Position numbers and translations under genes: made by a program. Positions 1 to 7,585 of a DNA stretch of 21,256 bases are shown one piece after another. The notes under the pieces are model-generated. The model was given only the letters and a program-made list of their open reading frames with translations. It ran no database searches and had not been told where the DNA came from. The stretch comes from Bacteroidales bacterium UBA1800 (GTDB taxonomy: Bacteria; Bacteroidota; Bacteroidia; Bacteroidales; VadinHA17). The DNA is taken from contig DCFQ01000059.1 in assembly GCA_002319915.1 (NCBI GenBank), positions 18,349-39,604 on the forward strand, in the 5' to 3' direction. Positions within the stretch are counted from its first letter, which is position 1. Each line of letters opens with the position of its first letter.

Positions 1-1309
1 CCTGGCCGCCGATCTCGAAGATGGTATCGACAGTCGGGTCATAATCTATTGCGGCGGTAGCCTGTGCGGTGATTTCATTCTGTATGGTATCTGCCCCTAT
101 GAAGTCGCCGGTAAGATACCGGCCTGATCCTGTCGTTCCTGCCCCGATCACCGCGACATGAGAACCGATCTCGTCATAGATCTCGGTCATGCCCTTCTGA
201 ATTGCTTCGAGCGGCTTTCCGGCGGTCGGAAGGTACCTCCGGGCAATAACGTTGTGATCCCTGTCGATCAGCACAACATTCGTGCTGAGGGACCCTACAT
301 CGATCCCGAGGAAGACCTCTGTCGGATTCCCCGGGTCTTTTCTGAAGCTTATCTTTTTATCATAGGTTGCCGCTGACTCCCTGAGTGGCGGAAGGCTGGA
401 AAACACTGAGGAATCTTTTGTAAGGTAGGCATCAAGTTTTCCCACTCCGGGGAAATGATTCATTTCAAGCTTGTTTGATTGCGCGTAGATCACTGCGCCT
501 ATTGCACCCATCGAAGCATGGTGTTCCGGGATTATCAATTCATCGTCATTCAGGTCAAGTACCTCCCTGAATGCCCTGATCATTCCTGCGTTTGCTGCAA
601 CACCGCCCGAAAATACGACAGGCTTGACCATCTCCCTGCTTCTTGCGACATTGCTTCTGAAGTTACGGGCGAGGGCAAAGCACAAGCCGGCCACGATGTC
701 GTGAAGTGGTGTGGCAATCTGCTGGTGATGGATCATATCGCTCTTGGCAAACACGCTGCATCTGCCCGCAATGCGCGGAGGATCAATAGATCTCAGGGCC
801 ATTTCCCCGAACTCCCTTTCGATCGGGACACCTATCCTTTTGGCCTGCTGGTCGAGGAAGGAACCTGTCCCGGCGGCACAGATGCTGTTCATCTCAAAAT
901 CGACGAGCCTGGAATGACCGCTTAAGGGATCCTTTTCCAGGAGTATCAGCTTTGAGTCTTCCCCGCCGATCTCGATCACGGTCCTTGCTTCGGGATACAG
1001 GATCCCGGTCGAGGTTGCCTGTGCAATGATCTCATTCACGAAGATGCCACCGATCAATTCTGTGGCCAGCTTGCCACCGGTCCCGGTTATGGCGATCCCC
1101 TGGAGGCGGTCAGGTGAAATATAGCTGAGGATGGAATCAAGCCTTGACTTCAGGACATTGAAAGGTTTGCCATGGACATAGTCATAGTGATCTTCCAAAA
1201 TCTTGTAGTTCCTGTCGAGAACTACTGTATTCAGGGAAACAGACCCTATATCAAAACCTAAAAATACGGGCCCGGAGGCGAAAGATGACTCTGATCCTGT
1301 CTTAAACAT
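1..1309 (-). CDS. Large acyl-CoA dehydratase activase, two fused BadF/BadG/HgdC ATPase domains (3' part outside window)
   Basis: I translated this open frame by hand: 436 codons from an ATG at 1309 with no stop to the window edge. ASKHA ATPases of this family use ATP to push an electron into 2-hydroxyacyl-CoA dehydratases or related benzoyl-CoA-reductase-like partners. Domain 1 (about 16-275) has phosphate-1 motif GFDIGSVS, GIAITGTGG, EIGGEDSK, and VFSGGVAAN. C144 (SICAAGTG) and C184 (AGRCSVFA) match the two cysteines by which each HgdC subunit contributes to the bridging [4Fe-4S] cluster. A linker of about 55 residues leads to domain 2 (from about 333: LGIDVGSLSTNVV, GAGTTGSGRYL, EIGGQ), which is cut off. 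Known large family members are about 1400 residues and continue into an HgdB-like part, so I infer about two thirds is missing. It lies 92 bp downstream of the ferredoxin-like gene on the same strand. The physiological substrate cannot be read from here. Confidence 0.93.
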   Translation of the reverse strand, partial: MFKTGSESSFASGPVFLGFDIGSVSLNTVVLDRNYKILEDHYDYVHGKPFNVLKSRLDSILSYISPDRLQGIAITGTGGKLATELIGGIFVNEIIAQATSTGILYPEARTVIEIGGEDSKLILLEKDPLSGHSRLVDFEMNSICAAGTGSFLDQQAKRIGVPIEREFGEMALRSIDPPRIAGRCSVFAKSDMIHHQQIATPLHDIVAGLCFALARNFRSNVARSREMVKPVVFSGGVAANAGMIRAFREVLDLNDDELIIPEHHASMGAIGAVIYAQSNKLEMNHFPGVGKLDAYLTKDSSVFSSLPPLRESAATYDKKISFRKDPGNPTEVFLGIDVGSLSTNVVLIDRDHNVIARRYLPTAGKPLEAIQKGMTEIYDEIGSHVAVIGAGTTGSGRYLTGDFIGADTIQNEITAQATAAIDYDPTVDTIFEIGGQ

Positions 1310-1381
1310 AATCAGGGTTTTATGTAAATAAATGAAATGATGTTCTCCGATCAGGTGGCTAAAATATGCAATAATAATTTA

Positions 1382-1400
1382 GAAACCAAATCTCGGTTTC
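1382..1400 (-). terminator. Possible weak terminator after the ferredoxin-like gene
   Basis: GAAACC (1382-1387) and GGTTTC (1395-1400) form a perfect 6-bp stem with a 7-nt loop. It starts one base past the stop codon at 1402. Read on the minus strand it is followed by TAAATTATTATT, a T-rich but interrupted tail. The stem is short, so partial read-through into the activase is likely. Confidence 0.4.
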
Positions 1401-1401
1401 A

Positions 1402-2307
1402 TCAATTTGCAATGACCCATTCTTCAGTGAGGACCTCACCGGATATACTTATGATCAGCTGTTTCACGGGGACTTTCCTGGCGGCGTTTGCCATTGCCCT
1501 CATAACCATCTGAAGCAGGCCTCCGCAACAGGGCACTTCCATCATCATCACAGTGATTGTGTTTACCCTGGCGGAGTCGATCATGGCGGTGAGCTTTTCA
1601 ACATAAATGTCAGTACCATGATCTAGCTTCGGGCACGCAATGGCAAGTGCCTTGCCCCTGAGGTACCCGCTGTGAAAGTTCCCCATTGAAAATGCAACGC
1701 AGTCGGCAGCAAGCAGCAGGTCGGCCCCTCTCAGGTAGGGTGCATTGGGATTCAGGAGATGCATCTGGACCGGCCATTGCCTCAGTTCGGATGGCTGAGC
1801 GAATGAAGCAGCCATTGATTGTTCCCTACCGGGCCTGTCGATTGTCCGTTCGGCCGATCCTGGACATCCGCCTCCGGAATGCCCGTTGGCATGTGAGGCC
1901 GGGCGCTGATCAGCCCTCCCGTAATTGTGAACCTCGTCTGTAACTTCGAAGAGGTCGAAACCCAGTTCCCCTGAATGGCTTCTGAGGTATCCCACTCCCT
2001 CCTGGAGGTATCCCGTTTCACCATGGTCCTTCAGATGCTTCAGGTGGGCAATGATGGTATTTTTCCCCTTGCTAATCATATTCTCCATCACCCTGGCCTC
2101 ATTGTAGGGTTCAGCTTCCCTGTGCTCTATGGTGATCGCGTCATGCGGACAGTAGCCGATGCATGCCCCGAGGCCGTCGCACATCAACTCGCTCACCAGC
2201 CTTACCTTTCCGTCTATTACCTGCAATGCCCCTTCGTGACAGTTCGGAACACAGTTACCGCATCCGTTGCACAAGTCCTCGTCAATTTTGAGTATGTCTC
2301 TTTTCAT
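1402..2307 (-). CDS. Ferredoxin-like 4Fe-4S protein with extra C-terminal cysteines
   Basis: 301 residues. The N-terminal dicluster ferredoxin region has one complete CxxCxxCxxxC motif (C13, C16, C19, C23). A second region, CDGLGACIGYCP (C43, C49, C53), has only three cysteines in the usual pattern. The rest (about 60-301) is not ferredoxin: it has GGGCPGS (C148), DCVAFS (C203), ACPKLD (C225) and a CCGG motif (C260, C261), which could hold another metal centre. The family is known as a ferredoxin-like protein often found with hcp (hybrid cluster protein, nitrosative stress) in anaerobes; hcp is not visible here. Likely role: cytoplasmic electron transfer, partner unknown. A Crp/Fnr-type palindrome and a -7 element lie directly upstream. 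The region about 130-165 (GRADQRPASHANGHSGG, then RTIDRPGREQ) looks like a low-conservation linker. Confidence 0.85.
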   Translation of the reverse strand: MKRDILKIDEDLCNGCGNCVPNCHEGALQVIDGKVRLVSELMCDGLGACIGYCPHDAITIEHREAEPYNEARVMENMISKGKNTIIAHLKHLKDHGETGYLQEGVGYLRSHSGELGFDLFEVTDEVHNYGRADQRPASHANGHSGGGCPGSAERTIDRPGREQSMAASFAQPSELRQWPVQMHLLNPNAPYLRGADLLLAADCVAFSMGNFHSGYLRGKALAIACPKLDHGTDIYVEKLTAMIDSARVNTITVMMMEVPCCGGLLQMVMRAMANAARKVPVKQLIISISGEVLTEEWVIAN

Positions 2308-2330
2308 CCTTTGAGGGTTTTATTTCAGGA

Positions 2331-2338
2331 CAAAAATA
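2331..2338 (-). promoter_or_regulatory. Bacteroidetes-type -7 promoter element for the ferredoxin-like gene
   Basis: The minus strand reads TATTTTTG, an exact match to the Bacteroidetes -7 consensus TAnnTTTG. It lies 23 bp upstream of the ATG, so transcription should start near 2325 with a leader of roughly 18 nt. I see no good -33 TTTG at the normal distance; the palindrome at 2359-2376 takes that place, which fits an activator-dependent promoter. Confidence 0.55.
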
Positions 2339-2358
2339 TGGCAGAGGATGACGGTAAA

Positions 2359-2376
2359 TTGTAACATTTGTTACAA
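2359..2376. promoter_or_regulatory. Crp/Fnr-type operator upstream of the ferredoxin-like gene
   Basis: TTGTAACATTTGTTACAA: perfect 7-bp arms TTGTAAC/GTTACAA with a 4-bp centre, the size and shape of a Crp/Fnr family site. Its centre (about 2367.5) is 60 bp before the start codon and about 42 bp before the predicted transcription start, the usual position of a class II activator. A cysteine-free Crp/Fnr regulator is encoded at 4097-4783. I found no second copy of this palindrome in the other intergenic regions. That this regulator binds here is inference. Confidence 0.7.
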
Positions 2377-2453
2377 AATGAATTTTTTTAGGTTGAGATT
2401 ATAAACTAAAAAGTAAAAGATTGCCAGGGAAGGAAATACAAGAAGAAATCCAG

Positions 2454-2554
2454 AACCGCAAAGTATGCAAAGATATTGGGCAAAGTACGCAAAGAAATGG
2501 AATTCATTAACTTCCCTTTGCAAACTTTGTGTCTGCTTTGCGTTCTTTGCGGTT
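2454..2554. repeat. 101-bp imperfect palindrome built from GCAAAG units
   Basis: The ends AACCGCAAAG (2454-2463) and CTTTGCGGTT (2545-2554) are exact reverse complements. The interior carries further paired units: GCAAAG and CAAAGT on the left, ACTTTG and CTTTGC on the right. An RNA from either strand could fold into a long hairpin with an AT-rich loop around 2500. It begins 8 bp beyond the end of the M28 peptidase gene and ends well short of the operator at 2359-2376. It resembles interspersed palindromic elements of Bacteroidetes genomes and may also end or stabilise the peptidase transcript. Confidence 0.75.
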
Positions 2555-2562
2555 AATTCTCT

Positions 2563-4059
2563 TTAGAATTTCAGCTCATCGTTTGCCATGTTCGTGAGTG
2601 CAACATAGATCATCCTTGCCACATCCTGCATGATATCGATGGTTACGGCATCCGGATCGTCGCCCGGGACATGGTAATAAACCTTTTTGTAACCGCCCGT
2701 GGTACCGATTCCCATTGTCCGGAAACCCCTGCTGCTGAAATTGAACGAATCGCTTCTGGGCCTTCCGTAGAAAGGCTTCTGATCAGGGGCAGATCCTGCA
2801 AACGGCCTGTGGATGTACATTGAATTTGCATTCTCGAAGAAAGGCAGGAGCACCTTGCAGGCACTATTTGTATATACTGAAAGACCTGTTCCGTTGCCAA
2901 CCATGTCGAGGTTGATGTAAACGATGCTCTTTTCGGCCGGGAAAAGCGGATGCATGGCGTAGAACTGGCTTCCAAGGAGGCCGTTCTCCTCACCCCCGAT
3001 AAAAAGGAACATAACCGACCGCTTCAGCGGGATCCCGGAGCGACCCATCGCCTCAGCTGCTCCCATAATGTCTACGATCCCGCTGGCATTGTCGAGGGCC
3101 CCGTTTACAACCTTTCCTCCGTTTCCTACGGCATCAAGATGGCCGCCTATGATAATTACCTCGTTTTTCAGTACAGGGTCGGAGCCTTCGATAAGCCCGA
3201 TCACATTGCAGCCTTTTCCCTCCGGATGCCGGACGGTGCTTTCCTTAATAGTCATTATTTTACCCGTATTGAAAGAGGCCGGTTTTCGGGTTTTGATCAT
3301 CTTCGCGGTCATTTCGGCGTTAGTGGTCTTCGTTCCCGCAAAAATATCAGCCAGCGGTTCCGGCCCGATCCCGCATACAATGATCGAAGGATCATATGAA
3401 ATATTGGGATTTGCTAGGTTGCCGTCGATGTAAACCATTCCGGCTGCCCCGTGCCTTACTGCATTTTCAAGCTTGTAATGGTGGTAACAGTATTTGACCC
3501 ATTTCTGGTATTCGGGATTCATGGGATCAGTAAATGGCACGTCCCTGTTCATAAGAACTATTTTCCCTTTTACGTCGATCCCCTGGTAGTCATCGTAGTT
3601 AAGTTCGGGGGCTGTGACCCCATACCCTACAAAGATTACTTCGGAAGTGACTTCGCCGTTGCCCGAGTTCATGCCGGGGAAGTATTCAGCAGGATAAGAA
3701 TAGGCTTTTTTGATGACCGAGCCGTCGGGCTGCTTAAGATTCAGTGTAAGGCTTCCCGGGTTGTTGACATCCGTATACGGAGCATTGAACCATTGGAAAT
3801 ATGTTCCGGAATCGCCTCCGGGCTTTACGCCCCACTCCTTCAGCATTGAAGCCACCCATTCGGCGCTGGCGGTGAATCCCGGCGTCCCGGTCAGCCTTCC
3901 GTTGAATTCCGGTGAGCAAAGCTTCTCCTCCCACGACATCATCTCTTCGCTTGTGATCTTGTGGAATTGGGTAAGGAGCTTTTGCTCGAGGTCAGGCTGG
4001 GCATTGGCAAAACCCGGTAAAATGACTGCAGCGATCAGAATTATTTTGATTCTTTTCAT
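2563..4059 (-). CDS. Secreted M28-family zinc metallopeptidase
   Basis: 498 residues. A Sec signal peptide (KRIK, hydrophobic stretch, ANA|Q, cleavage near residue 20) exports it to the periplasm or surface. A PA-type insert is likely at about 135-260. The catalytic domain shows the M28 two-zinc ligands in order: H307 and D309 (GGHLDAVG), D323 (ALDNASG), E357-E358 (GGEENG; general base and ligand), D385 (NLDMVG) and H463 (YYHVPGDD). The M28 family contains aminopeptidases and carboxypeptidases; which activity this one has cannot be told. A role in digesting imported or external peptides is inferred; the nearby hydroxyproline dehydratase makes proline-rich peptides an attractive but unproven source. 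Divergent from the Crp/Fnr gene, with 37 bp between the start codons. Length and motifs look intact. Confidence 0.93.
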   Translation of the reverse strand: MKRIKIILIAAVILPGFANAQPDLEQKLLTQFHKITSEEMMSWEEKLCSPEFNGRLTGTPGFTASAEWVASMLKEWGVKPGGDSGTYFQWFNAPYTDVNNPGSLTLNLKQPDGSVIKKAYSYPAEYFPGMNSGNGEVTSEVIFVGYGVTAPELNYDDYQGIDVKGKIVLMNRDVPFTDPMNPEYQKWVKYCYHHYKLENAVRHGAAGMVYIDGNLANPNISYDPSIIVCGIGPEPLADIFAGTKTTNAEMTAKMIKTRKPASFNTGKIMTIKESTVRHPEGKGCNVIGLIEGSDPVLKNEVIIIGGHLDAVGNGGKVVNGALDNASGIVDIMGAAEAMGRSGIPLKRSVMFLFIGGEENGLLGSQFYAMHPLFPAEKSIVYINLDMVGNGTGLSVYTNSACKVLLPFFENANSMYIHRPFAGSAPDQKPFYGRPRSDSFNFSSRGFRTMGIGTTGGYKKVYYHVPGDDPDAVTIDIMQDVARMIYVALTNMANDELKF

Positions 4060-4096
4060 TTTTTGTTGATTTTTAAGCTGCCAAAATATAAAAATA
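4060..4096. promoter_or_regulatory. Short divergent promoter region between M28 peptidase and Crp/Fnr regulator
   Basis: Only 37 bp, AT-rich, separate the two start codons, so promoter elements must overlap the coding regions. On the minus strand TATATTTT differs from the -7 consensus TAnnTTTG by one base. No copy of the 2359-2376 palindrome is present, so direct autoregulation through that site is not supported. Confidence 0.35.
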
Positions 4097-4783
4097 ATGG
4101 ATTACCTGCTTCTTCAGAAAGCACCTCTGTTCAATAATCTTTCAATTGGTGAGATTGAAAAAGTATTATCCGAAATTCCATTCAGGATCAGAAGGTACCG
4201 GGCAGGGTCAATGATTGCCCAGAGCGGGGAGCCCGTAATCAGCTTGATGATAGTGGTTAAAGGGATGGTCAAGGGTGAAATGACAGACTATTCAGGAAAG
4301 GTCATCAAGATTGAAGATGTCGCCGCACCGGGGGCGCCGGCTGCAGCATTTCTTTTTGGCAGGAACAACAGGTTCCCTGTGAATGTGATCTCTGTCACCG
4401 AGACGGAGATCCTCAATATTGAAAAGGCCGATTTCCTGAAGCTCCTGATGGTAAACGACCGGGTCCTGGTGAATTACCTCGATATGATCTCCAACAGGTC
4501 GCAGTTCCTGTCCGAAAAAATAAGATTCCTGAATTTCAGGACGATCAAGAGCAAGCTTGCCCAATATATCCTGAGGCTTTCAGGCGGATCGAAGAGGACA
4601 ATCAGGCTCGACAGGACGCAAAACGATCTTGCCGATTTTTTCGGAGTTGCCAGACCGTCAGTGGCCAGGGCTGTCAGCGAGCTGGAAGAGGAGGGGATTA
4701 TCATTGCAGCAGGAAAGGACATCGAGATACTTGACCGTATAAGGCTTTCAGAGCTGACTTCGGACCAGGCAGGCATTCACTGA
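4097..4783 (+). CDS. Crp/Fnr-family transcription regulator, HcpR-like
   Basis: 228 residues, full length. An N-terminal cyclic-nucleotide-binding-like beta-barrel (about 10-115), a long dimerisation helix (about 117-150), and a C-terminal winged helix (about 150-215). The helix-turn-helix reads TQNDLADFFGVARPSVARAV (174-193), with R186 and R191 in the recognition helix. There is no cysteine anywhere, so it cannot hold an FNR-type Fe-S cluster. It also lacks a convincing cAMP phosphate-binding cassette. This resembles HcpR-type regulators of anaerobes, which control hcp and ferredoxin-like genes under nitrosative stress; the HcpR of Porphyromonas gingivalis uses heme. The ferredoxin-like gene at 1402-2307 with its palindrome is a plausible target. 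Subfamily assignment is from overall likeness and is moderate. Confidence 0.88.
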   Translation: MDYLLLQKAPLFNNLSIGEIEKVLSEIPFRIRRYRAGSMIAQSGEPVISLMIVVKGMVKGEMTDYSGKVIKIEDVAAPGAPAAAFLFGRNNRFPVNVISVTETEILNIEKADFLKLLMVNDRVLVNYLDMISNRSQFLSEKIRFLNFRTIKSKLAQYILRLSGGSKRTIRLDRTQNDLADFFGVARPSVARAVSELEEEGIIIAAGKDIEILDRIRLSELTSDQAGIH

Positions 4784-4785
4784 TC

Positions 4786-4820
4786 CAAAAGCCGGTTCAG
4801 GTAACTGCCGTCAGCTTTTG
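4786..4820. terminator. Possible bidirectional terminator between convergent genes
   Basis: CAAAAGC (4786-4792) pairs with GCTTTTG (4814-4820), a 7-bp stem with a 21-nt loop that could pair further internally. The right arm lies inside the last codons of the histidine kinase. There is no T-run, so any termination is weak. Confidence 0.3.
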
Positions 4821-6877
4821 CCGCCGGGAAGTGTTATGGTGAAACAGGCGCCTTCCCCTTCCTTGCTCTCAACCGCGATGGACCCGTTGTTGATCTTTAC
4901 GAGCTCCTGGCACAATTTGAGGCCGAGCCCGGTGCCTTTTTCGTTTTCGGTTCCAGGGGTGCTTTCGACCTCTGCCGCGGTGAAAAGATTCTTCTGCCTG
5001 GATTTTGGGATCCCAATCCCGTTATCAAAGATCTTAAGAATAACACCTTCACCAGTCAGGGTCTTATCCTTGAGGAGGATGCTGATGCGGCCGCCCCTCG
5101 GGGTATATTTCACCGCGTTCGAAAGGAGGTTCCTTATGATAATATCCAGAAGGTCCTTGTCGAAATATGCCTTTGAATTGCCGATCTGGGTGAAATTCAT
5201 TGAGATATCCTTTTTGTCGGCAGATTCCTTGAAAATGCTTAGGTTGGTAAGGACAATATCCGCAAGATCCCTTACGTCCGGTGCATATTTTATCTTATCC
5301 TGCTGGCCTCTTCCCCAGACAAGCATGTTCTCCAGAAGGGTTATCACCTGCTGAGCATAGCTTATGCTCGCATTCGCAAACGTGTCATATTTTTCCTTGT
5401 ACTCATCCTCCTTAAGGAGGTTCAGCATATACAGAATGTTGACGATCGGGCTCCTGAGATCGTGCGCGATCACAGAGAACAGCTTGTTTTTAAGCTGAAG
5501 GGTCTCCGAAAGCTGCCGGTTCTGCGTAGCGATCATTAAGCTCTGCTTCTCAATCTCATCCTTCCTCTTGTTTATCTCCTGCGTCCTCTGGCTGACCTTG
5601 ATTTCAAGGTTCTTGTTGAGATACTGAAGCTCTTCCTGCAGCTTTTCCTTTTCATAATATGACCTGACCCACCTGTAGAGAAGGATTGTGGCCTGGATGA
5701 AAACAAAGATGACCAGTGAGTAGGTGAGATAGTAGCCGGAAGTGTTCGAAGCCCTTCCGAGCGACATTCCGATGTCGTGCACGGCCGCCAGTGTCAATAG
5801 GACGAATGCTCCGAAATAAACATAATCGTATAAGTTCCTTGCCATCATTCCCCTGATGCTCCTGTAGAATGAAAAGCCTATCAGAAGTATCATCGAAGGG
5901 TAGTAGAGGAAGATCGCATAGCTGAAAATCTTCACAGGGACTAAGAGGGTAAGAATGAACACGATGGTGAAAACCATCGTCAGTACCCGTGTTACGACAC
6001 TGAAGATGCGTGAAGGATATAGCTTGAGGGTAAACCAGTACCAGCCCGTCAGGATTATGTAGAGTCCGAGGTATTCGAACCTGACGATCCATTGCCAGCT
6101 GATGGGAAAAAGATTGTGAATGAGGTAGTTTGATGTAAAGAACGGTCTGAATGCAAGCCCGATCGCCGCAAGGCTGAAGAAGCCGATGAGTTTGTCCTTG
6201 GGAAAGAGCATGAAGAAAAACAGGAAAAACAATGCGAATCCTAAAAGGAAGCTTGTCGAAGCCCAGTCGAGAGCCCAGGATCCTGCAATCCTTTTCTGGA
6301 TCTCATGGAAAGAGCCCATCTTAACGGGCAGCCAGAATCCGCCCCGGCGATGTTCATAATTGGCAACATTAATGAGGATCGTTATGGAATCGGAAACCGG
6401 ATCAAATTTAAAGAAGTTCCTCTCGTACCATGGACGGGTCTCCTCCTTGTTTATGCCCGGGGTGCCGTTCCCAGCCATATATTTCCCGTTCACGTATATT
6501 TCATAGGAAGAATCAAAAACAGGCATGTCGAAGCCGATCGGGTTCCTGTATCCCGGGGGCAGCTTAACGATCAGCCTGTAAGTTGCGTAACCGTACCTGC
6601 TGATATTAGGGATTGCAGACTTATAGGACGTCCAGTAGGAGGGCACCTTCCCGTACAGGTCGGGTTTTATCCCCGAAGGTCCTGCAAAATCATGCGGCTT
6701 AAGCATCTTTTTCCAGTAGAACTCCCATTCCCCGTTGAGCCTGACAATGAATCTGTCGTGGTTTTCAATTCCGGTCAGGTCCATGACACCCTTTCGTGCG
6801 GGCTGGATTTCGTTCCCGTACGAGTTGATTGCCAGTAATGCCGGGATAATCAGAAGAATGAGAAATCTGATTTTCAT
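4811..6877 (-). CDS. 7TMR-DISM sensor histidine kinase
   Basis: 688 residues. Signal peptide or first membrane segment (1-21), then an extracytoplasmic beta-sandwich (about 25-195) whose RLNGEWEFYW and SSYEIYVNGKY motifs resemble the carbohydrate-binding fold of GH2 enzymes and the DISMED2 sensor. Seven membrane segments follow (about 205-225, 230-248, 262-283, 293-314, 317-338, 352-370, 381-402). A coiled coil (about 406-462) leads to HisKA (phosphoacceptor H472 in VIAHDLRSP) and HATPase_c (N587 in NLLSNAVKYT, DNGIGIP at 618-624, GTGLGL at 648-653). All catalytic boxes are present, so it should be active. DISM sensors are thought to detect sugars or other small ligands; the signal here is unknown. 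No receiver or regulator gene is adjacent, so its partner is elsewhere. Confidence 0.93.
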   Translation of the reverse strand: MKIRFLILLIIPALLAINSYGNEIQPARKGVMDLTGIENHDRFIVRLNGEWEFYWKKMLKPHDFAGPSGIKPDLYGKVPSYWTSYKSAIPNISRYGYATYRLIVKLPPGYRNPIGFDMPVFDSSYEIYVNGKYMAGNGTPGINKEETRPWYERNFFKFDPVSDSITILINVANYEHRRGGFWLPVKMGSFHEIQKRIAGSWALDWASTSFLLGFALFFLFFFMLFPKDKLIGFFSLAAIGLAFRPFFTSNYLIHNLFPISWQWIVRFEYLGLYIILTGWYWFTLKLYPSRIFSVVTRVLTMVFTIVFILTLLVPVKIFSYAIFLYYPSMILLIGFSFYRSIRGMMARNLYDYVYFGAFVLLTLAAVHDIGMSLGRASNTSGYYLTYSLVIFVFIQATILLYRWVRSYYEKEKLQEELQYLNKNLEIKVSQRTQEINKRKDEIEKQSLMIATQNRQLSETLQLKNKLFSVIAHDLRSPIVNILYMLNLLKEDEYKEKYDTFANASISYAQQVITLLENMLVWGRGQQDKIKYAPDVRDLADIVLTNLSIFKESADKKDISMNFTQIGNSKAYFDKDLLDIIIRNLLSNAVKYTPRGGRISILLKDKTLTGEGVILKIFDNGIGIPKSRQKNLFTAAEVESTPGTENEKGTGLGLKLCQELVKINNGSIAVESKEGEGACFTITLPGGKS

Positions 6878-7585
6878 TGTCAGGTTAATCTTTGCGGTAA
6901 AGATAATCCTTTTTCATTCCGGCTCATCCGGCATTAAGCAAGTTGCCCGGGAAGGCAGTAAGATTTTCGTAGAGGAACAATTCTTCCTTCCCCGGATCAA
7001 ATGTTTAAGGGCCTGAACAATAAATCCTTGAAATTTGAGTATTTATAGAGGAATTAATGTGAAAGGCACTGTTTTTCAGATCAGGAATTCGTCGGGAGAC
7101 AGAACGGGACCGGCGGGAATAAAAAAAGAAAAGGAAAGATAGTTGGGAGTTATCTTTCCTTCATTAACCTAAACCTGATCGTAGAATTTGGCCGAACGGC
7201 CGTTGAAGAAATCTTTTATATCCTATTAAAAGAACTTTTATTTACTGTCCAAAATTTATCTTGTCTCCTTTTACTTTGTTTCTTTAACTTAAAGACGCCT
7301 GAAAAATGATTTTGTTGCAGTATATTTGTTAATCTTTTGTTAAATATTCCGGAATTTTATTTCATTTTTTTGGCTCACTTCTCACTTTTTGTCTAACTTT
7401 CGGCCCGATAAGCAGTTATGATCTTAAAACTCAAATTCAGCTTCATGATGCAGCGCCTCGGCCGCCGCTTGTATCACTGTCTCATGTTCTATAACATCTG
7501 ATCCTGGTCCTTGTTCTGTCAGTAAGACAGTTTTCCGGGCATTTACCCTATTTTATTTGCTATTTTTTTCATTGTATTTTTTCTG
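6878..7585. other. 708-bp gene-less region
   Basis: I find no credible coding frame on either strand, only fragments under about 60 codons. Contents: the upstream region of the minus-strand kinase; a strong minus-strand terminator (7131-7161); a perfect palindrome AACGGCCGTT (7195-7204); an isolated plus-strand match to the -7 consensus, TATATTTG (7321-7328), without a -33 partner; a hairpin CTGTC-AGTAA-GACAG (7516-7530) 55 bp before the activase start. The stretch 7205-7400 is very AT-rich. It must hold the promoter of the glycyl radical operon, which I cannot place firmly. A small RNA is possible. Confidence 0.6.
7131..7161 (-). terminator. Intrinsic terminator on the minus strand with no visible gene
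   Basis: AAGGAAAGATA (7131-7141) and TATCTTTCCTT (7151-7161) form a perfect 11-bp stem with a 9-nt loop. On the minus strand the hairpin is followed at once by TTCTTTTTTT, the textbook layout of a rho-independent terminator. On the plus strand the following sequence is not T-rich. The nearest minus-strand gene upstream of it starts beyond 10.9 kb and ends at 10933, so the transcript it ends is unexplained. Confidence 0.7.

Noticed and set aside
479..925. 148-residue plus-strand frame
   Set aside because: It lies opposite the dehydratase activase frame, which shows all family motifs; the plus-strand product has no recognisable domain.
2454..2554. CRISPR-like array
   Set aside because: The GCAAAG units are irregular and palindromic, without equal repeats and unique spacers.
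2950..3849. Several plus-strand frames of 120-150 residues
   Set aside because: All are antisense to the M28 peptidase, whose zinc ligands and signal peptide are intact; they resemble no family.
7195..7204. Palindrome AACGGCCGTT as an operator
   Set aside because: Short and single; no promoter near it and no matching regulator, so it may be chance.
7321..7328. TATATTTG as the promoter of the glycyl radical operon
   Set aside because: No TTTG at the proper -33 distance and the leader would be about 250 nt; kept only as a note in the gene-less region.
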